Positions 37,623 to 46,147 of a stretch of DNA of 64,000 nucleotides are shown in pieces. Position 1 is the stretch's first letter. Each line of letters begins with the position of its first letter. Position numbers and translations under genes: made by a program. This DNA is from Pantoea sp. Mb-10 (GTDB lineage: Bacteria > Pseudomonadota > Gammaproteobacteria > Enterobacterales > Enterobacteriaceae). The DNA lies in NCBI RefSeq assembly GCF_021272205.1, contig NZ_JAJSDX010000006.1:1-64000 (forward strand), written 5' to 3'. The notes below the pieces were generated by a model. That model searched no databases and was not told where the DNA came from. It saw only the letters and a list, made by a program, of their open reading frames with translations.

Positions 37623-37850
37623 CATTATCCTTTCCATATTGACTCTTCGTGTGGGCATTAAACCTGACGCGTAATGGCTTGTGCAATGGTTAATCATTCC
37701 TGCGTGCCATCACCACCGCTTTATGTGAAAGCGCGGTACGTTGCAGGTGGCTGCTTTTTCAGCAAACACGCGGTTAATTTTCACTGTTAGCGCTTACTTT
37801 GCTCATGCTGTGCCAGGCTTAAAGGGAATTCATCACAAATGGAGAGTGAC

Positions 37851-38243
37851 ATGAAGAAACTTGCATGGGTTGCAGTGATGCTGCCGTTGAGCTTTGGCGC
37901 CTTTGCCGAAAAAGGAGGATTTGAGTCAGGTGAAACGCCACCGCCGCAGCACAAAGAGGACGCAGGCTACAAAGGCTCTGAAGATACCGGCCAAACGCCA
38001 GTCACGCTGATCAAAGATTTTCGCCAAGGCGGTTATGCCACGCTGGAAGGTTACATTGTAAAAAAAATCAGCGGTGAGACTTATCAGTTCCGGGATAGCT
38101 CCGGGACCATCAAGATTGATGCACCCGAAGCGGCCTTCAAGGGAAAAAAATACGACTCTGAAGATAAAATTCGGGTAAGCGGTAAAGTTTATGGCAAAGG
38201 CGCCAGCGCGCACATGAAAGTCACGCGTATTGATGAGCCTTAA
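37851..38243 (+). CDS. ygiW: YgiW/YdeI-family periplasmic OB-fold stress protein
   Basis: The start at ATG 37851 (MKKLAWVAVMLPLSFGAFA) has GGAGAG upstream and gives 130 residues with a signal peptide cleaved near residue 20. The bacterial OB fold follows: VTLIKDFRQGGYATLEGYIV, YQFRDSSGTIKIDAPEAAF, KIRVSGKVYG. The family (BOF, YgiW/VisP, YdeI) is linked to tolerance of peroxide, acid and cationic stress. It is a single gene. Confidence 0.9.
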   Translation: MKKLAWVAVMLPLSFGAFAEKGGFESGETPPPQHKEDAGYKGSEDTGQTPVTLIKDFRQGGYATLEGYIVKKISGETYQFRDSSGTIKIDAPEAAFKGKKYDSEDKIRVSGKVYGKGASAHMKVTRIDEP

Positions 38244-38365
38244 CACGCTGAAATGGCATCGCATAAATAGCGTTTGAGCCTTGAGCGCAGATGAGTGCCT
38301 CCAGGCTTCTGAACATAATGTGCGCATGCGCGTGTGGGCGGAAAAAATCAGGCTAAGATTACATC

Positions 38366-38470
38366 GTCTCTTGTGTTTACCTGTGAGAGCAACCTATCCC
38401 TTATTGGAATTTCTCAGGCAGATGGACTTTCGCCGCCCGGAGGCATATCGCTCCGGGCTTTTCTTTTTCG
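38366..38470 (+). ncRNA. Candidate small RNA or leader with own terminator
   Basis: A strong terminator, GCCCGGAG/CTCCGGGC (38435-38442 with 38451-38458) followed by a T-rich tail, has no plus-strand gene directly in front of it; ygiW ends 190 nt earlier. A weak -10-like TAAGAT is at 38354. The segment GAGAGC (38385) and TTCTCAGGCAGATGGAC (38411-38427) resembles parts of a glycine riboswitch, but the core GCACCGAAGG element is missing and no gene follows. It may instead be the ygiW terminator region. Confidence 0.3.
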
Positions 38471-38665
38471 GGTTCATCTCTCGGCGTCAGGCTTTTCACT
38501 GACAGAATACGCGCCAGCCTCTTACTCACGCTGATAGCCTTCTTTCTGTATCTTTTTACAGATTGCCGCGTTAGCAAAGTCATGCAAATAATATTGCGAG
38601 AGCAAATTGCGGCGAAGTGTGCAACTTTAACAAATCCATTAATATTTTTAACGCCAACAAAGCGA

Positions 38666-38983
38666 TTACTTTGACTGATGAAATCGTTTTCTATAAAACA
38701 TCGCCGTGTGTAGGCGACTTTTAATCCTATAATTAGCATGGTTTATAATTTTCGCCCATCGCGGGTCGACTGTGTTTCTATTATAGATCTTCAATGCATC
38801 AAGCAGCGCCTGCCATTTAGCTGCCTGGTCCGATTTATCGTCGCTCAAGGTCCCTTTCATTTTTTGCAATATCTCATCAACTTGCTGCTTTGCCTCATTA
38901 AGGCTCAAACCAAGTTGATGAGAGGCCGCTATCTTCCTGATTTCAAGCACGAAGTATTCGATATCACTCTCATTCTCTTTCAA
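38666..38983 (-). CDS. Hypothetical helical protein
   Basis: The protein has 105 residues, charged and helical (LEIRKIAASHQLGLSLNEAK, VDEILQKMKGTLSDDKSDQA), with a basic tail. AGGAG lies upstream of the ATG at 38983. Composition is more AT-rich than the neighbours, and the gene borders a 400-nt AT-rich stretch, which suggests acquired DNA. I do not recognise the family. Confidence 0.6.
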   Translation of the reverse strand: MKENESDIEYFVLEIRKIAASHQLGLSLNEAKQQVDEILQKMKGTLSDDKSDQAAKWQALLDALKIYNRNTVDPRWAKIINHANYRIKSRLHTAMFYRKRFHQSK

Positions 38984-39393
38984 AAAAAACTCCTACTGAT
39001 TACTGGCCGCAACTAATGATTATCATAAATTGCAGAAAAATAAAGTAGGACGATGAATGACTTGTCATTATTTGGTCGAAATAAGAGATATATCTGAATA
39101 CTCAGATGAAATGCATGTATGAAAAAAGCACAACATCGAAATGCTATGACTATTTGTAATAATTAAGTGACTACATTTTTTATAAAGTAACTTTTTGTGA
39201 CATTTGCAATACACATTAGATATATTTATTTTATTGTATTTATCGCTTCTCCATCGGTGACATGAAACGCACATATTGAATCCCTTTTCGTATACGCCCT
39301 CCAGCATCTGACGAATACCTGTCCCCAATACCTACATTACAGTTTTTTTGGATCGCGCTTCAGGGTAATATTGGAAGTGGTTATTTTCTAATA
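38984..39393. other. AT-rich intergenic region
   Basis: About 410 nt of markedly AT-rich sequence. A minus-strand frame (39068-39328) has no ribosome site or family pattern and is not called. It could be a silencer (H-NS)-bound region; no specific site was identified. Confidence 0.4.
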
Positions 39394-40023
39394 ATGGTTC
39401 TCAGCATGTCCCTTGATAAATCTTCCGCGCCTGTCACGCGTGAGCGCGGTAGGCCGCGTGCATTTAATATGGATGATGTCCTCGACAAAGCAACAGTCGT
39501 GTTCCGCCAAAAGGGGTACCATGCCTCGTCTGTCGCCGACCTGGGTGAAGCGATGAATCTGACTGCAGGCAGCATCTATAAGGCCTTCTCAGACAAACGC
39601 ACCCTCTTTTTACGCGTATTCGAGCGTTATATCTCATTGCGCAATACGGATTTACGCGCTCGATTGCAGCGTTGCGAAAACGGTAAAGCCCGAATAGAGA
39701 CCCTTCTTCAATTTTACCTTGAATCAGCTGCAGAGATAGAGGGCCGTCGGGGGTGTCTTGTGGTTGGCAGCACCGTTGAACTGCAAACGCTGGATGAAGA
39801 GCTTTCGGGATTGGTGCGGCAGGCCGTGATGCGGAATCGCAATTTTCTTGCCTCCCTAATTGCCGAGGGCCAACAGGATGGTTCTCTTTCTCCCTCAACC
39901 GATGTGGAAACAGCTGCCGGACTGCTTTTATGCGTTGCTTTTGGCATGCGCGTGGTGGGGAAAGTTCAGGATGTGACTAATGGCGAAAAAACCATTACTA
40001 TGGCTATGAAGATTTTGGAGTAG
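39394..40023 (+). CDS. TetR/AcrR-family transcriptional regulator
   Basis: The protein has 209 residues (205 if started at ATG 39406; neither start has a clear ribosome site). The N-terminal TetR helix-turn-helix is clear: RGRPRAFNMDDVLDKATVVF, FRQKGYHASSVADLGEAMNL, AGSIYKAFSDKRTLFLRVF. The C-terminal ligand domain has GCLVVGSTVE and AAGLLLCVAFGMRV. No efflux or enzyme gene is adjacent, so its target is unknown. Confidence 0.88.
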   Translation: MVLSMSLDKSSAPVTRERGRPRAFNMDDVLDKATVVFRQKGYHASSVADLGEAMNLTAGSIYKAFSDKRTLFLRVFERYISLRNTDLRARLQRCENGKARIETLLQFYLESAAEIEGRRGCLVVGSTVELQTLDEELSGLVRQAVMRNRNFLASLIAEGQQDGSLSPSTDVETAAGLLLCVAFGMRVVGKVQDVTNGEKTITMAMKILE

Positions 40024-40318
40024 CGTATCTGCCCTATTAGGAAATACGCATTTCCTAAATAGCTTTATGACAATTTAGAGAACAATGTTGCCTGCCATAC
40101 TGTTTTAAATGGGGCGGTGGCCGCATAAAGTGAGCCGTACTGAGGTATAAGCGTTATTTACAATTAAACAGATTGAGTTCCACACTGATTCGCTTACCCG
40201 ACGGCACTGCATCGAACGCGACTCTTTCGCTCTGCACCTGAGCAACCTGTGATTAAAGCCAATAACGGCATGAAATTCCTACCAGCCGCACCAGCGAGCA
40301 CCATTCAATAAGGCTATT

Positions 40319-40558
40319 ATGCGTAGAAAAGAGTGTACGACGTCACCCAGCCCAATCGCTGGCTTTCATGAGAGTGCAAAAATGACGTTCAGCGAAGAAG
40401 AAATTCTGGGTAGCCTCGTCAATGAAATTTTAGTCTCTGGCAAAGCGTTAAGTCGTAAAACGCTCTGCTATGCGCTCCTGGCGCGCATTGATCAGTGCGA
40501 AGAAACAGAGATGAAGCATCACTATGCAGGTTTATTTAAAAAAATCTTTTCCCATTGA
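40319..40558 (+). CDS. YcgZ-like small protein (paralogue 1)
   Basis: The protein has 79 residues. The region EEEILGSLVNEILVSGKALS, followed by RKTLCYALLARIDQCEETEMKHHYAGLFKKIF, follows YcgZ (TLGEIVTEILKDGRNLSRKSLCAKLL... in E. coli) through to its end, while the N-terminus is unrelated. AAGG precedes the ATG. It is the outermost member of the expanded YcgZ/YmgA/YmgB array and lies 3.4 kb outside bluF. In E. coli such proteins act on biofilm matrix and colanic acid genes through the Rcs phosphorelay. Confidence 0.75.
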   Translation: MRRKECTTSPSPIAGFHESAKMTFSEEEILGSLVNEILVSGKALSRKTLCYALLARIDQCEETEMKHHYAGLFKKIFSH

Positions 40559-40979
40559 TTACGCCACATCACGGCGATGAAAATAGCGTTTCCTTTGTCG
40601 AAATCATTAGGAATAATGTTGTTTTTTGAAAATTCTATTTTCTTGGCGAGCCTGAAAAAGGTCTTACTATTATGTATCTCCAAACGCCTTCAATTCGCCA
40701 ATTTTGTCTGTAGGGTCATTGTCCGGCGTTCATTCTTTTTACCGTATAGTGTTGATGAATCGTGCCTGATAAATTGACAAAACATTAATTTAAATCATGC
40801 GATTTATCTAAGGCGGGTTTTAAAATGAAATCGCGCCTATGTACATGAATAACTCTCGCCTTATAACGAATGAGACGAGTTCGCGTTATGCCCAACAAGC
40901 TCCGCAGCCATGCTGCAGAGGTTGTCATAACAGTCGGAGCGTTATCGCGGCGGGGGAAAGCACATGCGCTACGATACGG
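40559..40979. other. Intergenic region without a gene
   Basis: About 420 nt, AT-rich. I see no convincing gene, terminator or repeat in it. Confidence 0.4.
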
Positions 40980-41207
40980 TTATTTGCTCAGTAGCGTAAA
41001 ATGAGGATGTCGGCCCGCAAGTAATAGCAGAAGCTCATATTCACCCTGGCTTAACGGCACAGGCTTGGTGAGGGATTCTTTCATCTGCCACACGCGCAGG
41101 CTGAGATTGAAGCGTTCGGCGGCGTCCGCTTGGGTTAAACCCGCCTCAACGCGCAGCATTTTTACGTCAGTCTGCATACATACGGCCTGCATATAATTTT
41201 TAGGCAT
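40980..41207 (-). CDS. Small helix-turn-helix protein
   Basis: The protein has 75 residues. VKMLRVEAGLTQADAAERFN followed by LSLRVWQMKESL is an XRE/Cro-type helix-turn-helix with the usual glutamine-alanine positions, and the C-terminal part is helical (YELLLLLAGRHPHF). It resembles small HTH proteins with an antitoxin-like fold, but no toxin gene is adjacent. The start is uncertain, as several in-frame ATGs occur in the first 17 codons. Confidence 0.7.
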   Translation of the reverse strand: MPKNYMQAVCMQTDVKMLRVEAGLTQADAAERFNLSLRVWQMKESLTKPVPLSQGEYELLLLLAGRHPHFTLLSK

Positions 41208-41537
41208 AATATTCTCTGGTGTGAGTCTTCAAATGTTACGTTAGGCTGAGGTGTTGTAGGTCAATTCACTCAGGCGAATAGCACTGCATTAAGTTGAAAT
41301 TTTATAATAATTTTTTATAACATTTTTTGCCGATTATCGCGGCAACAGATCTTTTCTTTTGAGAATCCAAGCCACTCCCCATCCCTGCGCAATTTTCTGG
41401 ATCAGAACTCTCTTATTATTACCCTTTTATTAACTTTAGGGAAAATTCCGCTACTGAAGCTGTTCAAAATAATCAAAATCGGAGCTGCATCACATCTGAA
41501 GTTTTTTATCTCTTGCCGTATTACACCAAGGAAAAAT

Positions 41538-41744
41538 ATGAAAGATCGCATTCAGCGCCGCGTCCCTGAGGACCGCTCGCAGGTAGAACTGCACGAACAA
41601 TGGCAAATAACCTATTGGACACTAACCCTGCAAACCACGCAGGAGCGCCTTGTGCGCGCCGTACGTGAGGTAGGCACAGACACAGAAAGCGTCCGACGCT
41701 GGCTCGACGAGAACCCGCCACCGCGTCGCTCACTTTACAATTGA
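41538..41744 (+). CDS. DUF3606 small protein
   Basis: The protein has 68 residues behind AAGGAA. The pattern DRSQVELHEQWQITYWTLTL, then LVRAVREVGTDTESVRRWL, is typical of DUF3606, a family of small proteins of unknown function that are often stress-linked. Confidence 0.8.
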   Translation: MKDRIQRRVPEDRSQVELHEQWQITYWTLTLQTTQERLVRAVREVGTDTESVRRWLDENPPPRRSLYN

Positions 41745-41982
41745 TCGACACTCATAGGCATTTTAAGAATTAAGCTTCCTGACAAATGCGGATAAGCTAT
41801 CTGCTGAAGAGTGCTAAATAAGCACGATGTTAATGAGAATGATTGCACTTTTTGATTCTATTAAATTGCTGTAGTCGCATTGACGAGAAAGGTGGTTTGT
41901 TAAGTTCCCGGCATCAACAGGTAAATATTGATGATATTCAGGGCAGAAAAGTCGTCGTTATTGAATCAAACAGTGCATACAT

Positions 41983-42010
41983 AAAAAAAGCCGCACCCGG
42001 TGCGGCTTTC
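41983..42010 (-). terminator. Terminator behind the two lipoprotein genes
   Basis: An 11-bp stem, AAAGCCGCACC/GGTGCGGCTTT (41987-41997 with 41999-42009). On the minus strand it is followed by a T-run (complement of 41983-41989). Confidence 0.85.
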
Positions 42011-42027
42011 TTCGTATCAGTAGGAAG

Positions 42028-42258
42028 TTACTTGTGAGGAACTTCAGAGATTTCCTTAACATCCGCCTTGTTGAGCTGCTGCTTTACACCATTCGCATCG
42101 GTGTAACCCAATAATCCCGCATCAGATTCCTGCGGTTTACCGTCACTGATAATGGTACGACCATCATTAGTATGAATAGCGTAGCTGGTACGCGTACAGC
42201 CGGTCAGTGCAGAGAGCGCAATAATGGCAGCGAAGGTCGAGAAGAAGATCTTTTTCAT
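42028..42258 (-). CDS. YgdI/YgdR-family lipoprotein (second of pair)
   Basis: The protein has 76 residues with a signal peptide and lipobox (ALTGC, Cys21), then the YgdI/YgdR SH3-like fold (YAIHTNDGRTIISDGKPQ, GLLGYTDANGVKQQLNKADV). AAAGGAT precedes the ATG. It is a paralogue of the gene 15 nt upstream; the pair ends at a shared terminator. The family is of unknown function. Confidence 0.88.
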   Translation of the reverse strand: MKKIFFSTFAAIIALSALTGCTRTSYAIHTNDGRTIISDGKPQESDAGLLGYTDANGVKQQLNKADVKEISEVPHK

Positions 42259-42273
42259 GATGTCATCCTTTTA

Positions 42274-42504
42274 TCAGTTATTAAGTTCACTCATGTTTGA
42301 AATTTCATCACGGTTAATTTGCTCTGTCTTACCAGATTGAGCATCTTTGTAAGAAACAAGCCCCGTGTCATCATCCACTTTTGGTTTGCCATCCGTAACA
42401 ATCGTCCGGCCATCCGTGGTTTTAATAGCCTGATTGGAAGAGCAAGCACTCAGCGTTAAAGCAACGGTCGACGCCAAAACCAGCGTCAAAAGCATATTTT
42501 TCAT
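42274..42504 (-). CDS. YgdI/YgdR-family lipoprotein (first of pair)
   Basis: The protein has 76 residues with a lipobox (TLSAC, Cys21) and the same fold (QAIKTTDGRTIVTDGKPKVD, GLVSYKDAQSGKTEQINRDE). It is collinear with the downstream copy, with conserved DGRTI and DGKP motifs, so the two arose by tandem duplication and are probably co-transcribed. Confidence 0.88.
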   Translation of the reverse strand: MKNMLLTLVLASTVALTLSACSSNQAIKTTDGRTIVTDGKPKVDDDTGLVSYKDAQSGKTEQINRDEISNMSELNN

Positions 42505-42658
42505 CTCAATGTCCCTACTGTAAGCATCCGATTGATACCAATTTCTTCATTAGTATAGGCAAGCATGACAAAATTGCCTGGCACACTGGTGCCAAAAGTG
42601 CGGTAAAACCTGCCGGGATAAGCTTATTAATCCGTCTTATGACATGCGAAAACCCTTA

Positions 42659-42686
42659 TTGTACGTTTTCATAACCGCGATATAAT
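42659..42686 (+). promoter_or_regulatory. Sigma-70-like promoter overlapping the annotated start
   Basis: TTGTAC (42659-42664), 16-nt spacer, TATAAT (42681-42686). The -10 box overlaps the first ATG of the following gene, so a transcript from here would start downstream of it. Confidence 0.6.
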
Positions 42687-42915
42687 GAATATATACCTAA
42701 TAAGCGGAGCGCATCTGAAAAGCAAAGAAGAGGAACTCTCTTTAATCCACGAGGTGGTAGGCAAAGCTCTCACGCGCGTGCTTGAGCCTGGAGAGACGGT
42801 AAACATCCATCAGCTTATTGGCGCGTTATATCGACTAAGTGTTCGCAGTGAAAATGCTGATATTCGAAGGGCTTGTGATAAGGCGATTGAACAGCTGGCT
42901 AAAAAATTAAATTAA
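42685..42915 (+). CDS. YmgB/AriR-family-like small protein (paralogue 2)
   Basis: The frame has 76 codons from the first ATG. The core HEVVGKALTRVLEPGETVNI, then HQLIGALYRLSVRSENADIRRACDKAIEQLAKKL, matches the gene at 45897 (same RxACxxA and LxK spacing). Because the TATAAT box covers the first ATG, the true start is probably further in: AAGCGGAG (42702-42709) sits 5 nt before an in-frame CTG at 42715, which would give 66 residues, close to the 65 of the paralogue. The role by analogy is a biofilm/Rcs connector. Confidence 0.7.
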   Translation: MNIYLISGAHLKSKEEELSLIHEVVGKALTRVLEPGETVNIHQLIGALYRLSVRSENADIRRACDKAIEQLAKKLN

Positions 42916-43021
42916 TCGCCGTTATGGCAACGATCTACGGTTCAGGAAAATGTCTTTCAGCTTAGTGACTCGCCAACCCCTGTGTGCGGCAGCTAAAGGT
43001 GTTTCCTGACACCCGCATGTG

Positions 43022-43246
43022 CTACTCCTTGCCGAGAAGCTCAAGGGCTTCAGTACAGTGGATCGCTTCTTGTGGTCGATGGACGTGCTCAAGCCTGAGC
43101 AACAACTGGTCGGTAAGCGCCTGACGGTTAATGGCTCCTCCATCATTGACTATCTCAATAACAAGCTCCCCTACCAAGGTATGGAAAGCGGGCAGATTCT
43201 CATTATCTTCATCGCTGAGTGAAATTGGCGCTAACGGGATGGACAT
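43022..43246 (-). CDS. YcgZ/YmgB-like small protein (paralogue 3)
   Basis: The protein has 74 residues behind GAGG. The core FHTLVGELVIEIVNDGGAIN, then RQALTDQLLLRLEHVHRPQEAIHCTEALELL, shows the group pattern of a hydrophobic helix, a Gly-x-x-Asn/Ser-x-x-x turn and a second amphipathic helix. Assignment to a subgroup is uncertain. It is on the opposite strand to its neighbours. Confidence 0.6.
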   Translation of the reverse strand: MSIPLAPISLSDEDNENLPAFHTLVGELVIEIVNDGGAINRQALTDQLLLRLEHVHRPQEAIHCTEALELLGKE

Positions 43247-43761
43247 ATTAGCCTCACGAAAAGAGTCGTCATTAATGTATGAATTATAGTTGAACAGCGC
43301 ACAGAATTATTGCCCTACCGATGTTGAATGCCGCGTTTCATCAAATAAAAAATCGCGATCTTCGTTTATCAAATTGATGGAGCGATTCATGTCAAACATG
43401 ACAAAAAACAGCCTACAAAAAAAGTTCTTTTCAATCAGCGCATTAAACCCCAACAATCTCGTGCTTCGGTACATTAAAATAATACTATTTAACATTCTCT
43501 AACCGGAACTTACGTCCAATTTTCCGTTGGAGTGACATTATTTATTATCAAGATTGCCTGCGCGATCACACAATTAAAAACGCAAAGCGCCGGAAAAAGC
43601 ATTTTACAGGGACATCATTGCATGACGTAAAAATGTGTAGAAAGAATGATAAGTGTCGATAGCTTTCACTTAACGTACGGCTATGACCTTAAATGCAAGG
43701 TATCGGTTTGCTTTAAGGACTGTTAAAGTAGCTGCTGACAATGACGAAAACGGAGCATGTT
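43247..43761. other. Intergenic region upstream of bluF
   Basis: About 515 nt, AT-rich, lying between the divergent small gene and bluF. Short frames here lack ribosome sites and family patterns. It should contain the bluF promoter, which I could not define. Confidence 0.4.
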
Positions 43762-44919
43762 ATGCTTACGACAATTATTTATCGCAGCCACCTGTCGGAC
43801 GATGTGCCTGTCAAAATTCTTCCCGCGATGGTTGAGAAAGCCAGCGCGTTGAATGCCAGCCATCAGGTGACCGGCATTTTGCTCTTTAATGGCACGCATT
43901 TTTTCCAGATCCTGGAAGGTCCTGAAGAGGGTGTGATGGCTATTTATGCCCGCATCTGTGCAGATAACCGTCACCATAACGTCGTTGAGTTAATGCGTGA
44001 TTACTCACCTTCTCGCCGTTTCGGTAACGCAGGTATGGAGTTGTTCGACCTGCGCAAGCACGATCACGCGACGGTTTTACAAGCCGTACTGGATCGCGGA
44101 ACCTCAAAGTATCGCCTCACCTACGATGACCGAGGCCTACAGTTCCTGCGCACGTTTGTGGAGTCTCGTGAAAAAGAGAACTACTTTGAAGTGCTGCCGA
44201 CAAATTATTGGGACTTTATTCCTGAACAAAGCGATCTGATTGAACGCGGCAACGGCGTTACCTTTCGTCCCGTTGTCGACCCGCTCGGCCGTAAGGTAAA
44301 AGCGATTCAGGCGATCCCCGACGCGCAACCTGGCTTACAGGGTGAGGAAAGGTATCAGCACGATCTACGCGCAGTAACCGAAGCATTGAACAGCGCAGGA
44401 CGCGCCTGTCCGGATGGCATGCCGTTGTATGTAAGCATTCTTCCCATGACGCTGGTAACGATAACGAATGCCTTCGACCACATCGTTCAGGCGATTGATG
44501 CGGCTGGATTGGTGCCTGAGCAGGTGATCCTCGGCGTGAGCGAAACAGAAGTGATCTCACAGCTTGACGCTTTTTCAAATGCCGTAAGGCAGCTCAAGCA
44601 GGTTGGCATCAGCATCTCAATCGATAATTTTGGCGATGGCTCTGCAGGGTTGTCACTGCTGGCACATATTCAGCCAGACCGGGTTCGTATTGATGCCGGT
44701 ATTATTCGTGATATTCATCGCAGCGGCCCGAAACAAGCGGTTGTTCAAGCGGTAATTCGGTGCTGTTCCGCGCTGGAGATAAACGTTATTGCAGCCGGTA
44801 TTGAACGCCCGGAAGAGTGGATGTGGCTTGAAGCGGCTGGCGTGATTGATTTTCAGGGCAACCTTTTTAATCCTGAAGGTGCAGCAGTCGCCTGGCCAGA
44901 ATATCGTGATGCGATATAA
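43762..44919 (+). CDS. bluF: Blue-light sensor BluF (BLUF plus degenerate EAL)
   Basis: The start at ATG 43762 (MLTTIIYRSHLSDD) is chosen over the one 21 nt upstream because GGAG sits 7 nt before it and E. coli BluF starts the same way; the length is 385 residues. The BLUF flavin domain (1-95) has Tyr7, Asn31 and Gln49. The linker (YRLTYDDRGLQFLRTFV) and C-terminal domain follow E. coli BluF closely. The EAL signature is lost (KAIQAIP in place of ExL), so no c-di-GMP hydrolysis is expected. In E. coli, lit BluF binds and removes the repressor BluR from the ycgZ operon. A terminator follows. Confidence 0.95.
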   Translation: MLTTIIYRSHLSDDVPVKILPAMVEKASALNASHQVTGILLFNGTHFFQILEGPEEGVMAIYARICADNRHHNVVELMRDYSPSRRFGNAGMELFDLRKHDHATVLQAVLDRGTSKYRLTYDDRGLQFLRTFVESREKENYFEVLPTNYWDFIPEQSDLIERGNGVTFRPVVDPLGRKVKAIQAIPDAQPGLQGEERYQHDLRAVTEALNSAGRACPDGMPLYVSILPMTLVTITNAFDHIVQAIDAAGLVPEQVILGVSETEVISQLDAFSNAVRQLKQVGISISIDNFGDGSAGLSLLAHIQPDRVRIDAGIIRDIHRSGPKQAVVQAVIRCCSALEINVIAAGIERPEEWMWLEAAGVIDFQGNLFNPEGAAVAWPEYRDAI

Positions 44920-44946
44920 ACAATAGCGAAATCTCCTGCCGTGACC

Positions 44947-44971
44947 AAAAAGGGCTTTTACGGCCCTTTTT
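44947..44971 (+). terminator. Terminator behind bluF
   Basis: The 9-bp stem AAAAAGGGC/GCCCTTTTT (44947-44955 with 44963-44971) could work in both directions. Confidence 0.85.
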
Positions 44972-45177
44972 ACTCCACTGCATACCTTGCTCACCTGCAC
45001 TCAGAACCCCTGTTACGCAATCCACACGCACTTTCTTATGCTGAATACACTCAGAGCTCATCGAGGGTGACCGTCTACTAAGTACGTTGAAATGCGTGGA
45101 ATTTAACATTAAGCAGTCCCCTTTGGTTTACACTCTCGAATGAGGAATAATGCCCGCTACAATCAGGAGGAAACGCG

Positions 45178-45426
45178 ATGCTCAGTGATAAGCGTCTACA
45201 GTACATTTCAGATCATCCCGAAGAAAACAGCCCCGAATCCGTTGAAATGGCACAAGAGATTCTGCGTTACCGTCGTGCGCTAGCTGAACCTTTAGCGGTC
45301 ATTGAACCGCTGGGCATGAAGTATGTTGAGGACGGTAATGGTGCCATGGTGTGGCCAGCACGCTATCGCGACCATAAAGATATTTTCCTTTATCGCCTGG
45401 ATGAGTCCCTGATTAAGGGCGATTAA
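45178..45426 (+). CDS. Small protein of unknown function
   Basis: The protein has 82 residues behind a strong AGGAGGAA site. It is acidic, with DHPEENSPESVEMAQEILRY, and the C-terminal part (GMKYVEDGNGAMVWPARYRD) looks folded rather than helical. It does not resemble the YcgZ/YmgA/YmgB proteins around it, and I do not recognise it. Confidence 0.65.
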   Translation: MLSDKRLQYISDHPEENSPESVEMAQEILRYRRALAEPLAVIEPLGMKYVEDGNGAMVWPARYRDHKDIFLYRLDESLIKGD

Positions 45427-45539
45427 CGTCATGATAAATCACTATTTTATTATCTGTAAAAGAACCCTGAACCTGATTAAGTGCCTCTGTTCTTACATTA
45501 TGATAATCTCTATGCCCGAATTAGTAGCCGGACCTGTTC

Positions 45540-45806
45540 ATGAATAGCCATTTTGAAGAAAAAATGACGGAAATTATCATTGGCGAAGCGGTCACATCGC
45601 TGTTGGACTCTCACGCTTCGATCACTTGGGTTGCATTGCTGGACAAGCTGCATATCGCCCTTGATAAAGAGACCGATGAAGTGCGCGTCCGGGCTGTACT
45701 GCGTGCTATTGAGGATGTGAGAAAAGAGATGCGGCTGAAACCTGGGAATGAGGTTGAAAGTGCTTCTTTAGAACAGAGAGAGACGAGCCAACAGAAGTTT
45801 CATTAA
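45540..45806 (+). CDS. YmgA-like small protein (paralogue 4)
   Basis: The protein has 88 residues. EKMTEIIIGEAVTSLLDSHA, then ITWVALLDKLHIALDKETDEVRVRAVLRAIEDV, resembles YmgA (EITGQAVLQILRMKVNFSLQTLIKQL in E. coli) and the genes at 46525 and 48145, all with an I-I/M-I-G-E-A motif. The tail after residue 70 is unstructured. The ribosome site is weak. Confidence 0.7.
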   Translation: MNSHFEEKMTEIIIGEAVTSLLDSHASITWVALLDKLHIALDKETDEVRVRAVLRAIEDVRKEMRLKPGNEVESASLEQRETSQQKFH

Positions 45807-45896
45807 TAAGCAGCGTAATAGCCTCATGCTGGTTGCGTTTCCATCAAAGTCTATTTTTGTTATACTGTATGCTTATCCACTACGGACGGAGGTTAT

Positions 45897-46094
45897 GTGA
45901 AGAATGACACCACCGCCGAAGATATCTACGCCGTTATAGGAACGGTTGTGGCACGCCTTCTTAAGCCGGAGCAGCACCTCACCCTTCATGAAATTACCAC
46001 TGCCTTACATGCAATGGGAGAAGATAGCTCAGATCGTACCGTTCGCGACGCCTGTCGCGCCGCCGTTGTGATGCTTTCAAAGCAGATGCATTAA
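45897..46094 (+). CDS. YmgB/AriR-family-like small protein (paralogue 5)
   Basis: The GTG start at 45897 follows ACGGAGG; the protein has 65 residues. IYAVIGTVVARLLKPEQHLT, then LHEITTALHAMGEDSSDRTVRDACRAAVVMLSKQM, pairs with the gene at 42685. A -10-like TATACT lies about 30 nt upstream. It is convergent with the ymgB-ending operon. Confidence 0.72.
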   Translation: MKNDTTAEDIYAVIGTVVARLLKPEQHLTLHEITTALHAMGEDSSDRTVRDACRAAVVMLSKQMH

Positions 46095-46147
46095 TTCCGC
46101 ACCGCGCCTTTGTCGGTGCATTCCAGCCTGTACAATCCCGTTAAATG

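Noticed and set aside
39068..39328. 86-codon frame in AT-rich gap
   Set aside because: Composition follows the AT-rich DNA; no start context or family.
43290..43502. Overlapping frames on both strands upstream of bluF
   Set aside because: Both are low-complexity reads of AT-rich DNA without ribosome sites.
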